From Archangium primigenium (GTDB taxonomy: Bacteria > Myxococcota > Myxococcia > Myxococcales > Myxococcaceae): 64,000 nucleotides of DNA. Position 1 is the stretch's first letter; each line of letters starts with the position of its first letter. The stretch spans positions 9,357,224-9,421,223 of the forward strand of contig NZ_JADWYI010000001.1 in the NCBI RefSeq assembly GCF_016904885.1. Direction: 5' to 3'. The notes beneath the pieces are model-generated. The model had not been told where the DNA came from. It was given only the letters and a program-made list of their open reading frames with translations, and made no database searches. A program made the position numbers and the translations under genes. Shown here piece by piece: positions 17,709 to 27,666 of this stretch.

Positions 17709-19151
17709 ATGCGCGTGGTGAGCACGAAGGAAGAGCAGTCGCGAGCCAACCCCTTCCAGGAGATGTTCGAGCGGCTGCGCGCGCGGCGCTGGGAGCAGGC
17801 GCGCACGAGCGCGGCGGAGCGGGTGGAGCGGCTCAAGAAGCTGCGCGCGGCGCTGGTGGCGCGGCGCGAGGCGCTCTACGCGGCGCTGCACGCGGACTTC
17901 CGCAAGCCGGAGGCCGAGGTGGAGTCCACGGAGATGCTGCTCGTGCTCATGGAGCTCGACCATGCCATCAAGCACGTGGGCGGGTGGATGAAGCCGCGGC
18001 GGGTGGGCACGCCCCTGTTGCTCACCGGCACGAGCAGCCAGGTGCGCTCGGAGGCCAAGGGCGTGGTGCTCGTCATGGCGCCGTGGAACTACCCCTTCCA
18101 GCTGGTGATGGCGCCGCTGGTGGCCGCGGTGGCCGCGGGCAACTGCGTGTGCCTCAAGCCCAGCGAGAAGACGCCCCACACGTCCGCCTTCGTGGCGGCG
18201 CTCATGCGTGACGTGTTCCCCGTCAACGAGGTGGCGGTGGTGGAGGGGGGCGCGCGCGAGAGCCAGGCGCTGCTCGAGCTGCCCTTCGACCACTTCTTCT
18301 TCACGGGCGGGGCGCGCGTGGGGCGCAAGGTGATGGAGGCGGCGGCGCGGCACCTGGCCGGGGTGACGCTGGAGCTGGGCGGCAAGTCGCCCGTGGTGGT
18401 GGACGACACGGCGGACCTGGCGGCGACCGCCGAGCGGATCGTCTTCGGCAAGTTCATCAACGGCGGGCAGACGTGCGTGGCGCCCGACTACGTGCTGGTG
18501 CCCGCGGCGCGCGAGGAGGCGCTGCTCGGCCACCTGCGCGCGGCCATCGAGCGCTTCTACGGAGGCAGCGAGGAGGCGCGCCGCGCGAGCGCGGACTTCT
18601 GCCGCATGGTGGATGACGGGCAGTTCGCCCGGGTCAACGGGCTGCTCGAGCGCTCGGTGGCGCAAGGGGTGCGCGTGGTGGTGGGCGGCCAGGTGGACGC
18701 GGCCAGCCGCTACATCGCGCCCACGGTGCTCGCGGACGTCAAGCCCGACACCGCCATCATGGAGGAGGAGATCTTCGGCCCGGTGCTGCCGGTGCTGCGC
18801 TACGAGTCGCTCGACGACGCCATCCGGCTCATCCGCGCGGGCACCAAGCCGCTGGCGCTCTACATCTTCAGCCAGGCGACGCCCACGGTGGAGCGGCTGC
18901 TCGCGGAGACGAGCGCGGGCGGCACGTGCGTGAACACCACGGTGGTGCACCTGACGAACACGGAATTGCCCTTTGGCGGCGTGGGCGAGAGCGGCGTGGG
19001 CAACTACCACGGCGAGTTCGGCTTCCGCACGTTCAGCCACGAGCGCGCGGTGCTCAAGCAGGGGCCGCTCTTCCTGCTCAACCGCTTCTTCCCGCCCTAC
19101 ACGAGCAAGGGCCGGAAGATGGTGCGGCTGGCCAGCCGCCTGTTCGAGTAA
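17709..19151 (+). CDS. NAD(P)-dependent aldehyde dehydrogenase (class 3/coniferyl-aldehyde type)
   Basis: A 480-residue aldehyde dehydrogenase oxidising an aldehyde to the acid. It has the NAD-site stretch VLVMAPWNYPFQLV, the general-base glutamate in LELGGKSP, the catalytic cysteine in NGGQTCVAP and the C-terminal FGGVGESGVGNYHG. The NYPFQ pattern, short length and the hydrophobic basic tail (TSKGRKMVRLASRLFE) fit the class 3 fatty/coniferyl aldehyde group, which is often membrane-associated. ATG 17709 has a strong AGGAGGAAG site. The B3/B4-domain gene follows after 10 bases and overlaps the next one, so the three are probably one operon. Confidence 0.92.
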   Translation: MRVVSTKEEQSRANPFQEMFERLRARRWEQARTSAAERVERLKKLRAALVARREALYAALHADFRKPEAEVESTEMLLVLMELDHAIKHVGGWMKPRRVGTPLLLTGTSSQVRSEAKGVVLVMAPWNYPFQLVMAPLVAAVAAGNCVCLKPSEKTPHTSAFVAALMRDVFPVNEVAVVEGGARESQALLELPFDHFFFTGGARVGRKVMEAAARHLAGVTLELGGKSPVVVDDTADLAATAERIVFGKFINGGQTCVAPDYVLVPAAREEALLGHLRAAIERFYGGSEEARRASADFCRMVDDGQFARVNGLLERSVAQGVRVVVGGQVDAASRYIAPTVLADVKPDTAIMEEEIFGPVLPVLRYESLDDAIRLIRAGTKPLALYIFSQATPTVERLLAETSAGGTCVNTTVVHLTNTELPFGGVGESGVGNYHGEFGFRTFSHERAVLKQGPLFLLNRFFPPYTSKGRKMVRLASRLFE

Positions 19152-19161
19152 GGAGGCCGGC

Positions 19162-19788
19162 GTGCTCACCCTGGACGCCCATCCCCTGCTGGACGCGGTG
19201 GTCTTCGAGACCACCTTCCCCGCGCCGCTCGCCCAGAGCCCCTCGCCCGAGTGGCTGCGCGCGGGGCTGTCTTCCGAGTTCCCCGCGCCCCTGCGCGCCG
19301 ACGACGCGGTGCGCACCGCGGTCAGGGACTTGCTTCGCCACGGGGGCTACAAGCCCACGGGCCGGGGCAAGCCGGCGTCCGAGTACCTCGTGCGCGCCGC
19401 GGGCGAGGGCGCGCTCGGCTCCATCAACGCCGCGGTGGACGCGTGCAACGGGGTGTCGCTGCACAGCGGCCTGCCCATCAGCGTGGTGGACGCGGAGCGC
19501 GCCCGGGCGCCCTGGCGCGTGGGCGTGGCCCCGCCGGGCAGCACCTATGTCTTCAACGCCTCCGGGCAGAGCATCGACCTGGGGGGCCTCTTGTGCCTCT
19601 TCGACGCGGAGGGCCCCTGCGCCAACGCGGTGAAGGACGCGCAGCGCACCAAGACCCACGCGGACACGCGCCGCACGCTCACCGTGGTGTGGGGCACGCG
19701 CGCCCTGCCGGGACACGCCGCGCGGGCGTTCGCCTGGTACCGGGAGCTGCTCGAGCGGCTGGGCGCGGTGGTGGAGCCGCGGTCCTGA
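19162..19788 (+). CDS. B3/B4 tRNA-binding domain protein
   Basis: A 208-residue protein of the B3/B4 domain family, the editing-site fold of phenylalanyl-tRNA synthetase beta subunits found as a stand-alone protein. Diagnostic stretches are GKPASEYLVRAA, the INAAVDACNGVSLHSGLPIS motif and FNASGQSIDLGGLLCL. Stand-alone members may edit mischarged tRNA or bind amino acids, but few have been tested. GTG 19162 is chosen because AAGGAGG lies just before it (19150-19156). Downstream of the aldehyde dehydrogenase by 10 bases. Confidence 0.85.
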   Translation: MLTLDAHPLLDAVVFETTFPAPLAQSPSPEWLRAGLSSEFPAPLRADDAVRTAVRDLLRHGGYKPTGRGKPASEYLVRAAGEGALGSINAAVDACNGVSLHSGLPISVVDAERARAPWRVGVAPPGSTYVFNASGQSIDLGGLLCLFDAEGPCANAVKDAQRTKTHADTRRTLTVVWGTRALPGHAARAFAWYRELLERLGAVVEPRS

Positions 19789-19814
19789 GCGCCCCGGAGC
19801 TGGCGTCGCTGCTC

Positions 19815-20891
19815 GTGCAGGCCGCACGGGCCCTGTCGGCCACGTGGGGCCGTCCGGTGCTGCTCGGCACGCCCGAGACGCTGGAGGGCGGCGTGGTGCG
19901 GGCCCAGGTGCGCGGCGGCCCCGTGCCCGGGGTGCTGCTCAAGCACTTCCCGGAGGAGCCCGTGCGCGGCTTCGACGACTGGGCCGGCGCGCAGTACCTC
20001 ACCCACCGCGGCCTGGAGGCGGTGCCGCGCTTCCTCGCGGGCGACGTGGCCGCGCGCTTCTTCCTCCAGGAGGACCCGGGCCCGGGCCGCACCCTGGAGG
20101 AGCTGTTGCGCGGCCGGGACACGCGCTCGGCCACCGGGGGCCTGCTCGCCACCGCGCGCATGCTCGGCCAGCTGCACGCCTCCACCCTGGGCGCCCAGGC
20201 CAACTACGAGCTGGTGCGCCAGGCGCTGCCGCCCCGCCCCGAGCGCGTGCGCATGGAGGAGGCGCGCTGGCTGCTCGAGCACGAGGACCGGCTCAAGCGC
20301 TGGCTCCAGGCGGTGGACGAGCCCGTGGCCCCGGGCACCCACGCGGACCTGGAGACGGTGGCGCGCGCCCTGGCGGACCCGGGCGACCTGCTCGCCTTCA
20401 CCCAGGGCGGGCTGTCCCCCGCGGGCGTGCTGCTCACGCTCGGCGGCCCCCGGCTGCCGGGGCTCGGCGGCTCGGGCATGCGCCACGCGCTGCATGACGC
20501 CCTGCTCTGGCTCGTCACCCTGCCCCTGCCCGAGGAGCTGCGCGCCCGCGCGGACATCACCCACCGGCTCGCCCTGTCCTCGCGCTGCGCGACGGCCCAG
20601 GTGGACGCCGAGTGGGCCCGGGCCCGCGCCACGGTGGTGCTCGCGCGCACGGTGACGCTCCTGCAGGCCCTGTCCCCGCGTCAGCTGGAGGCGGAGTCAC
20701 CCCCGGGGGGCGCCCCGTCCCTGCGCGGCACGCTCCTGCACCACCTGGCGCGCTGCCGCGAGTCGCTCGAGCCGCTCGACGCCTTCACCGGGCTCGGCCC
20801 GAGCCTCGGCCGGCTGGAGGCGCGGCTGCGCGAGCGGTGGACCGTCACCCCCTTCGTGTGGCCCGCCTTGCGCGCCCCCGGCGGCGGCTGA
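19815..20891 (+). CDS. Degenerate aminoglycoside-phosphotransferase-like protein
   Basis: About 358 residues (or 368 if a CTG at 19785 overlapping the previous stop is used). The order of motifs resembles kinases of the phosphotransferase (APH/maltokinase) fold: a lysine strand (GVLLKHFPEEP), a hinge-like strand (FFLQEDPGPGRTLEELL), the helix MLGQLHASTLG, and a putative catalytic loop FTQGGLSPAGVLLTLGG where active enzymes have HGDLxxxN. The aspartate and asparagine are missing, so it is probably a pseudokinase or a binding protein. No membrane segment. Third gene of the aldehyde dehydrogenase operon. The assignment rests on pattern only; the start is not certain. Confidence 0.6.
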   Translation: MQAARALSATWGRPVLLGTPETLEGGVVRAQVRGGPVPGVLLKHFPEEPVRGFDDWAGAQYLTHRGLEAVPRFLAGDVAARFFLQEDPGPGRTLEELLRGRDTRSATGGLLATARMLGQLHASTLGAQANYELVRQALPPRPERVRMEEARWLLEHEDRLKRWLQAVDEPVAPGTHADLETVARALADPGDLLAFTQGGLSPAGVLLTLGGPRLPGLGGSGMRHALHDALLWLVTLPLPEELRARADITHRLALSSRCATAQVDAEWARARATVVLARTVTLLQALSPRQLEAESPPGGAPSLRGTLLHHLARCRESLEPLDAFTGLGPSLGRLEARLRERWTVTPFVWPALRAPGGG

Positions 20892-20892
20892 G

Positions 20893-21390
20893 TCAGGCCG
20901 GGGGGCTCAAGCCCAGCCCCTGGACGATGCTGGCCACCACCTCGTCTGGCGGGGCGGCCACGTCCACCGACAGCGCCACCGCGGGCACCTCCAGCGTCGC
21001 CAACTGGCTGTCGAGCAGCCCGCCCGACATGAAGTGGCCGCGCCGCTTCGCCAGCCGCTCGGCCAGCACCTCGCGCGAGGCGTGCAGGAACACCCACCGC
21101 TCGTGCTCCGGATCCACCGACAGCCGCTGGCGGTAGGACTCCTTGAGCGCCGAGCACGCCAGGACGAGCCCCTTTTGCTCCTGGAGCGCCTCGGCGATGA
21201 ACGCGCGGATCTTCTCCAGCCAGGGCTCGCGGTCCCCGTCGGTGAGCGCCGTGCCGCCGCGCATCTTCTCGATGCTCTCCGGCGAGTGGTAGTCGTCCCC
21301 GTCCCGGAACGTCCACCCGAGCGCCTGCGCCAGGTGCATGCCCACCGTCGTCTTGCCCGCTCCGGATACGCCCATCACGATGACCACCAC
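20893..21390 (-). CDS. gntK: Gluconokinase
   Basis: A 165-residue cytoplasmic gluconate kinase (GntK type) making 6-phosphogluconate with ATP. It has the P-loop GVSGAGKTTVG at residues 7-17, the DGDDYHSPESIEKM substrate motif, the GTALTDGDREPWL motif, the CSALKESYRQRL motif and the lid sequence. The length equals that of known small gluconokinases. GTG start at 21390 (GTG-GTG-GTC). It is convergent with the preceding operon, the two stop codons being separated by a single base, and divergent from the second Ser/Thr kinase. Confidence 0.95.
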   Translation of the reverse strand: MVVIVMGVSGAGKTTVGMHLAQALGWTFRDGDDYHSPESIEKMRGGTALTDGDREPWLEKIRAFIAEALQEQKGLVLACSALKESYRQRLSVDPEHERWVFLHASREVLAERLAKRRGHFMSGGLLDSQLATLEVPAVALSVDVAAPPDEVVASIVQGLGLSPPA

Positions 21391-21683
21391 GCGTGTGCTC
21401 CTCCCGCGGCCCCTGCGCCGCCACCCCCGTCCTCATCCCCCATCCCTGGACGATTGGAGCGGGAGATCCATTCCAACCCGACGAAGCTCGAAGTTTTGAG
21501 CAATTCCCGGCCCCCCCGTCTGAACGAATTGTTCACCTCGGCGCGGCGCCGGGGCCAAGGGTCCTGCCGTGGACACGCCAAGTCCCCGTCATTCGGGGCG
21601 GGCGGCGCATGCCCCGGAATTCCAGGGATAGCACGAACCTTGCAAGCCGTTCACTGGCGTTCATCTCTCACCGCCAGGCGCTC

Positions 21684-23039
<1,356 letters not shown>

Positions 23040-23157
23040 GCACCCGGGCCCATTCGTCCGCTATCCATCACTGCCCTCCCCCCGAGCGTCACTCGACACA
23101 CGCCCAGGGGGCGCGGACAGGACGCACCCGGGGGGCCGGGGCTACGCTGGGACCGTC

Positions 23158-24006
23158 ATGATGCGCACGGTGCCAGACCTGCTTCGTTGGGGCTCGAAAT
23201 TGCTGCTGCTGGGAGCCGTGGGGTTCCTGGTGGCCTGCCGGGATCCGGCCAAGGCCTCCGGGACGGCGCTCTACGTGACGGTGGAGTTCGATCCCACGCT
23301 CCTGCTCACCCAGGTGCGCATCTGGGGAGACGTGGCGGGGCAGACGCGCTTCGGGCCCGAGGTGCTCCCCGAGCAGCAGCAGCGGGTGCTGCACAGCGGG
23401 GAGACGCTGCGGGTGCTGCTCGGGGACATCCCCAACGGGGTGCCCATCCAGGTGGGCCTGGAGGGCCTGCGCGACGGCCTGGTGGTGGCGCGGGGCGAGG
23501 GCGCCACCGAGGTGCGCGACGGCTACGAGGTGGACGTGAGCGTGCGGCTGGAGCCCACGCACACCCCGCCCCCGGACGGCGGCACGGACGGAGGGGATGG
23601 CAGCTTCTGCCTGGACTGCACGGGCTGCTGCGTGCAGGGGCAGTGCGCGCCGTCCACCTTCAACACCTGTGGCACGGGGGGCATCGCCTGCGTGGCGTGC
23701 GACGCCGCCCGGGCCTCGGGGTGCGATCAGCGGGGCGTGTGCGTGTGCGGCGCCAACCCCGCGTGCTCGCCGCTCACCGCGGACCGCTGCACCCTGGGCA
23801 TGTGCCGCTGCGGCAACTCCGCCGCGTGTGGCCGGGGCCAGGCGTGCGTGAGCGGCACCTGCCGCTGCACCGCCGAGTCCTGCCCCGGCGGCTGCTGCGC
23901 GGGCAACACCTGCGAGGCGGGCACCGCCACGGACAAGTGCGGCGCGCGGGGCGACGCCTGCGTCAAGTGCAACAAGCGCTGCAACGCGGACGGCACCTGC
24001 GGCTGA
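23158..24006 (+). CDS. Cysteine-rich lipoprotein
   Basis: A 282-residue lipoprotein with a canonical lipobox (FLVAC, cysteine near residue 27). The N-terminal half of the mature protein is a beta-rich domain (SGTALYVTVEFDPTLLLTQV, RVLLGDIPNGVPIQVGL). After a PPPDGGTDGGDG linker, the C-terminal 130 residues are packed with cysteines in repeated CGxGxxCVxCD-like units, typical of myxobacterial extracellular repeats stabilised by disulfides. No enzyme motif is seen. Transcribed toward the sensor kinase at 24025, with stops 18 bases apart. Confidence 0.8.
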   Translation: MMRTVPDLLRWGSKLLLLGAVGFLVACRDPAKASGTALYVTVEFDPTLLLTQVRIWGDVAGQTRFGPEVLPEQQQRVLHSGETLRVLLGDIPNGVPIQVGLEGLRDGLVVARGEGATEVRDGYEVDVSVRLEPTHTPPPDGGTDGGDGSFCLDCTGCCVQGQCAPSTFNTCGTGGIACVACDAARASGCDQRGVCVCGANPACSPLTADRCTLGMCRCGNSAACGRGQACVSGTCRCTAESCPGGCCAGNTCEAGTATDKCGARGDACVKCNKRCNADGTCG

Positions 24007-24024
24007 GCCGCGCCCGGGCGCCGC

Positions 24025-25206
24025 TCAGGACAGCACGGGCAGGGACATGCGGAAGCAGGTGCCCCGGCCCGGCGAGGACGTGACGGACACCTGCCCGCCC
24101 AGCCCATGCACGATGTCCCGGCACACCGAGAGCGCCGGGCCGGGCCGGTGGGACTCGTGCGCGGGCAGCGGCGCGAAGGCCTGCGCCAGCGCGTCCGGCG
24201 TGAGGCCCGGGCCGGTGTCGTGCACCTCGATCACCACGTGGCCCTGACCGTCGTCCCGGGTGACGAGCCGCACCGCGTGCTCCTCGGGGTCCGCGTCCTC
24301 GGGCAGGGACAGCACCGCGTGCAGCACCAGGTTGAGCAGCGCCTGGCGCAGGGCACCATCCCCGCCGGCCACCAGCGCGTGGGACCCGTAGTCACGCACC
24401 AACCGCCCGCGCGAGCGCAGCGCGCTGGACACCAGTTGCCCCACCGTGTCGAGCGCCGCGTTCACGTCCACCGGGCCCTGGCCCGGCTCGATGCGAAAGC
24501 CCCTCAGGTGGCCGATGGTCTGGCGCAGCCGCTCGGCGCCCTCGCGGATCTCCTCCACGGCCTCCAGCCACTGGGACACCTGCCCGGCCTGCGCCCCGGG
24601 GCCCCGGGCCGCCTGACCCATCTGGGCCACCAGGTACTCGAGGTTGGCGGACATGAAGGCCAGCGGGTTGTTCATCTCGTGCGCGAAGCCCGGCACCAGC
24701 ATGCCCAGGGTGGCCATGCGATCCGCCTCCCGCAGGCGCTCCTGGAGCTGGCGCCGCTCGGTGATGTCGGTGAGCGTGCCCAGCACCTCGCCCTGGCCCG
24801 TGGGCGAGCTGAACGCCGCCAGCTCCACCCAGACCGGCTCGCGCGCCGTGAGCAGCCGCAGCTCCAGCCGGAACGAGGCCTGCAGCCGCGCGCCAATGGA
24901 CTCCAGCATGCCCTGCACGCCCGCGCGGTCCTCCGGGTGCACGCGCGCCACGAGCGCCTGGCCCAGCTCGTCCTCCACCGTCAGGCCCGTGAGCGGCGTC
25001 CACGTGGGGCCCAGGAAGGTGAACTGGCCCAGCCTGTCCAGGTGGAACACCACCTCGTTGAGCCGCTCGGCCAGGAAGTGGTAGCGCAGCGCGTCCGCGG
25101 ACAGCCCCGGCCGTGGACTGGCCGCGAGGTTGCGGGGACGGCGCACGGACGCGACCTCGTCCTGCTCCGGGGTCCAAGTGGCGTGCGACAGCGGTGGATA
25201 TCCCAT
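24025..25206 (-). CDS. PAS-domain histidine kinase with degenerate ATPase motifs
   Basis: A 393-residue cytoplasmic protein. A PAS domain lies at about 40-150 (RLNEVVFHLDRLGQFTFLGP, then VLGTLTDITERRQLQERL), followed by the dimerisation box PGFAHEMNNPLAFMSANLEY with histidine 176. The ATPase domain is clearly recognisable but altered: the N box reads LLNLVLHAVLSL (asparagine replaced by histidine), the F box is FAPLPAHESH, and the G2 glycines are lost (HRPGPALSVC in place of GTGLGLSVC), while G1 DTGPGLTPDA is kept. It may therefore be a receiver of phosphate, a heterodimer partner or a pseudokinase. No response regulator is adjacent. Confidence 0.85.
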   Translation of the reverse strand: MGYPPLSHATWTPEQDEVASVRRPRNLAASPRPGLSADALRYHFLAERLNEVVFHLDRLGQFTFLGPTWTPLTGLTVEDELGQALVARVHPEDRAGVQGMLESIGARLQASFRLELRLLTAREPVWVELAAFSSPTGQGEVLGTLTDITERRQLQERLREADRMATLGMLVPGFAHEMNNPLAFMSANLEYLVAQMGQAARGPGAQAGQVSQWLEAVEEIREGAERLRQTIGHLRGFRIEPGQGPVDVNAALDTVGQLVSSALRSRGRLVRDYGSHALVAGGDGALRQALLNLVLHAVLSLPEDADPEEHAVRLVTRDDGQGHVVIEVHDTGPGLTPDALAQAFAPLPAHESHRPGPALSVCRDIVHGLGGQVSVTSSPGRGTCFRMSLPVLS

Positions 25207-25389
25207 GGGCTCTTTCTCCCCCGGAGGCGCCCCACTCCCCCACCCCTGCGCGCTCCGCCATGGGGGGCCCTCGTCATCTGTGTCCTGGGAGAAGATAAGG
25301 ACTGGGGTGCGCGGAGCGTCAATCCGCGCACCGCGTCTTGGAACCGCTTTCCCACGAATTGATGACTATCCCCGGCGGAGGGGACACTT

Positions 25390-26067
25390 TCAGTCAGGGG
25401 AATCGTCTGGTGGTGAGCACCCCGGGGGACGCCAGCCGGAGTCTGGACGCTCGCGGCGATCGCCGATGACCCGCGCGGGCGAGCCGGCGACGATGGCCCA
25501 GGCGGGCACGTCCCGGGTGACGATGGCGCCCATGCCCACCACGGCGTGATCCCCCAGGCGCACGCCGTCGGTGATGCCGGCGTTGGCGCCCACCCACACG
25601 TCCTTGCCCAGCACGATGCCCCGGGAGGTGACGGGCTGGGCGCGCACGGGCCGATCCGGCGCCATGCCGTGATCGAAGGCATACAGGGTGGCGCCCGTGG
25701 CGATGCGACTGCCCTCGCCGATGTGGATGCCCCCCGCGCCCCCGTCCAGGCTCGCGCGGGCGTTGAGGCTCACCCCGGCCTCGAGCACCACCGGCCCGTG
25801 CATGAAGACGTGCGCGGCGATGCTCACCCCGGGGCCGGTGAGGCGGATGGCCCGGCCCGGCTCGGCGAACAGGCGGGCGTCCGGGGAGATGAAGCACCCC
25901 TCGTGCAGCTCCACCGTCTCCAGCTCGGCCAGGCTCGCCTGGACCTCGCGCTGCCAGGCCTCGGCCCAGGCCCGGTGGCGGGGCTTGAGGGTGAAGTAGA
26001 GCCACGGCATCCAGGAGAGGCGCAGCTTGTGCTGCTCACGCCGACGGGCGTCCAGGGAGTCGTCCAC
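25390..26067 (-). CDS. Hexapeptide-repeat (left-handed beta-helix) acyltransferase
   Basis: A 225-residue acyltransferase of the LbH family, which moves acetyl or other acyl groups from CoA to sugars or similar acceptors. Repeated hexapeptides ([LIV]GxxxxT pattern) run through GIHIGEGSRIATGATLYAFD, the catalytic-type histidine in the FDHGM stretch, and GIVLGKDVWVGANAGITDGV, VVGMGAIVTRDVPAWAIVAGSPARVIG, the classic end of this fold. GTG start at 26067. It lies 45 bases downstream of the PAP2 phosphatase gene in the same direction, so both may modify envelope glycolipids or isoprenoid-linked sugars. Confidence 0.88.
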   Translation of the reverse strand: MDDSLDARRREQHKLRLSWMPWLYFTLKPRHRAWAEAWQREVQASLAELETVELHEGCFISPDARLFAEPGRAIRLTGPGVSIAAHVFMHGPVVLEAGVSLNARASLDGGAGGIHIGEGSRIATGATLYAFDHGMAPDRPVRAQPVTSRGIVLGKDVWVGANAGITDGVRLGDHAVVGMGAIVTRDVPAWAIVAGSPARVIGDRRERPDSGWRPPGCSPPDDSPD

Positions 26068-26112
26068 GCGCCCCTGCCTACCATAAGAGACCCGACGAGA
26101 GACCCGACGCGC

Positions 26113-26856
26113 TCAGGGCGGCGCGGTGTCGCCCCGGGCCTCCTCGCGCAGGCCCGGGCTCTTGCGCCGGGCCACGCGCGCCACCAGGCCGGACAGGAGC
26201 GCCCAGCCCAGGCCCGCCATCCACCCGCCCAGCACGTCCGTGGGGTAGTGCACCCCCAGGTACATGCGCGTGAGGCCGATGAGCAGCGTGAGCCCGAGGC
26301 CCACCGTCACCAGGTACGCCTTGTGCCAGCGCGAGGACACCAGCTCCGACAGGAGCGCCGCCAGCGTCAGGTACACGATGGCCGAGAGCATCGCGTGGCC
26401 GCTGGGGAAGCTCGCCGAGAGCACCTCGGTGAGGTGCGGCACCACCGAGGGCCTCGGCCGCGCCACCACGTCCTTGAGCAGCGTGTTGACCCCCACGCCG
26501 CCCAGCGTGGAGGCGAGCACCAGCGCCAGGGTGCGCCAGCGCCGCACCAGCGCGAGGAAGCCCCCCACCGTCACCACCACCAGCGCGAGCACCGTCATGC
26601 TGCCCAGCGCCGTCACGTCCCGCGCCGCCTCCGCCAGCCACGCGGGGCCCCGGGGCCGGCCCGGCGCGTTGGGGTCCCGCAGCGAGCGCAGCACCTGCTC
26701 GTCGAACGTCTGGGTGGAGCGCTCGCGCACCTCATCCGACAGCACGAGGAAGCCCACGCCCAGCACGCCCAGCACGAAGAGCAGGCTCAGCAGCTCGCCG
26801 GCCTCGCGGGTGCGGAGGCGGCCCAGGAACTCGGGGGGCGTGGGTCGCATGCCCAC
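26113..26856 (-). CDS. PAP2-family membrane phosphatase
   Basis: A 247-residue integral membrane phosphatase of the PAP2 superfamily (lipid phosphate or undecaprenyl-pyrophosphate phosphatases). It has six predicted helices and the three-part active site: KDVVARPRPS, PSGHAMLS and RMYLGVHYPTDVLGG. The active site faces the periplasm in this family. The start is GTG 26856 with AGGG just upstream, or ATG 26850 two codons later. Followed by the hexapeptide acyltransferase gene. Confidence 0.92.
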   Translation of the reverse strand: MGMRPTPPEFLGRLRTREAGELLSLLFVLGVLGVGFLVLSDEVRERSTQTFDEQVLRSLRDPNAPGRPRGPAWLAEAARDVTALGSMTVLALVVVTVGGFLALVRRWRTLALVLASTLGGVGVNTLLKDVVARPRPSVVPHLTEVLSASFPSGHAMLSAIVYLTLAALLSELVSSRWHKAYLVTVGLGLTLLIGLTRMYLGVHYPTDVLGGWMAGLGWALLSGLVARVARRKSPGLREEARGDTAPP

Positions 26857-27113
26857 AGCACCCTAGGCGCTCCCCCCTGGCGGGGAAGCCTGGGGGTGGG
26901 AAGCGTCGGGGAGGCGACAGCCGGGGCGTGCACCAGCGAACACGACGGGGGGGCGACGCGGGCTTGGAGGCGCCGAGAAGGGGTGTAGGCCTTGGGGATG
27001 GACGGGGGGCACCCCAGATTGGCCCTGCCTGTCGTCGCCGTGCCGGGCACGCCAGCCGCTCGACACCGTGTGTCGGGCCTTCCGCTCGGCCTCAGTCCCG
27101 GAGTGAGGGTCAC

Positions 27114-27599
27114 ATGTTCGCCACCGCTACCACCACCACCACCGTTCCCGTCGCTCCGATCAACTTCAAGACGGCGCTCATCAACCGGGTCTTCTTCATC
27201 CGCTGGGAGCAGCCGCCCAGCCCCCAGGAGATCCAGATGGTGACCTTGCGCTTCCGCGAGTCGTACGAGGCGCACCGCCAGCAGCTGTGCGTGGTCATCG
27301 TCACGGGCGCCAAGGCGCGCGTGCCCAACGGCGAGCAGCGCAAGGCGCTCTTCAAGATGCTGGAGGATCACCGCAAGTACATCTGCGAGCTGCATCTGGT
27401 CATGGAGGGCAACGAGCTGCAGCACAACCTGCAGCGCATCATCGCCTCCGCGCAGCTCATCGTCACGCGCATCTACGACAGCAACTACGCGCGCCTGCAC
27501 AAGGCCCCCGAGGACATCGCGCCCTTCCTCACCAGCCGGCTCAAGGCGGACGGCTACCGCATCATCCATGACGCGCGCCTGCTCGGCGTGTTCCACTAA
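27114..27599 (+). CDS. STAS/SpoIIAA-like domain protein, function unknown
   Basis: A 161-residue protein. After a threonine-rich N-terminus comes a compact alpha/beta domain: FFIRWEQPPSPQEIQMV, QQLCVVIVTGAKARVP, ICELHLVMEGNELQHNLQ, IVTRIYDSNYARLH. The alternation of a strand, long helices and VVIVTGA-type strands resembles SpoIIAA/STAS-type regulators, several of which are common in myxobacteria. ATG 27114 has GAGGG about 7 bases upstream. No signal peptide. The role, perhaps in regulation or motility polarity, is not visible in sequence. Confidence 0.65.
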   Translation: MFATATTTTTVPVAPINFKTALINRVFFIRWEQPPSPQEIQMVTLRFRESYEAHRQQLCVVIVTGAKARVPNGEQRKALFKMLEDHRKYICELHLVMEGNELQHNLQRIIASAQLIVTRIYDSNYARLHKAPEDIAPFLTSRLKADGYRIIHDARLLGVFH

Positions 27600-27666
27600 G
27601 GCCGCCCGGGCTCGACCCACATGGCGCACGCGGGGGCAGACAGCACGCGCCCCCGCGCGCCAGGCG

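Noticed and set aside
17565-19316. Long minus-strand extension upstream of the phospholipase-D-like gene
   Set aside because: The sequence before the ATG at 17564 is antisense to the aldehyde dehydrogenase and lacks homology; the true gene starts at 17564.
23999-24011. Short GCGGC-TGA-GCCGC hairpin over the cysteine-rich lipoprotein stop
   Set aside because: Only five base pairs with a three-base loop and no T-tract; too weak to call a terminator.
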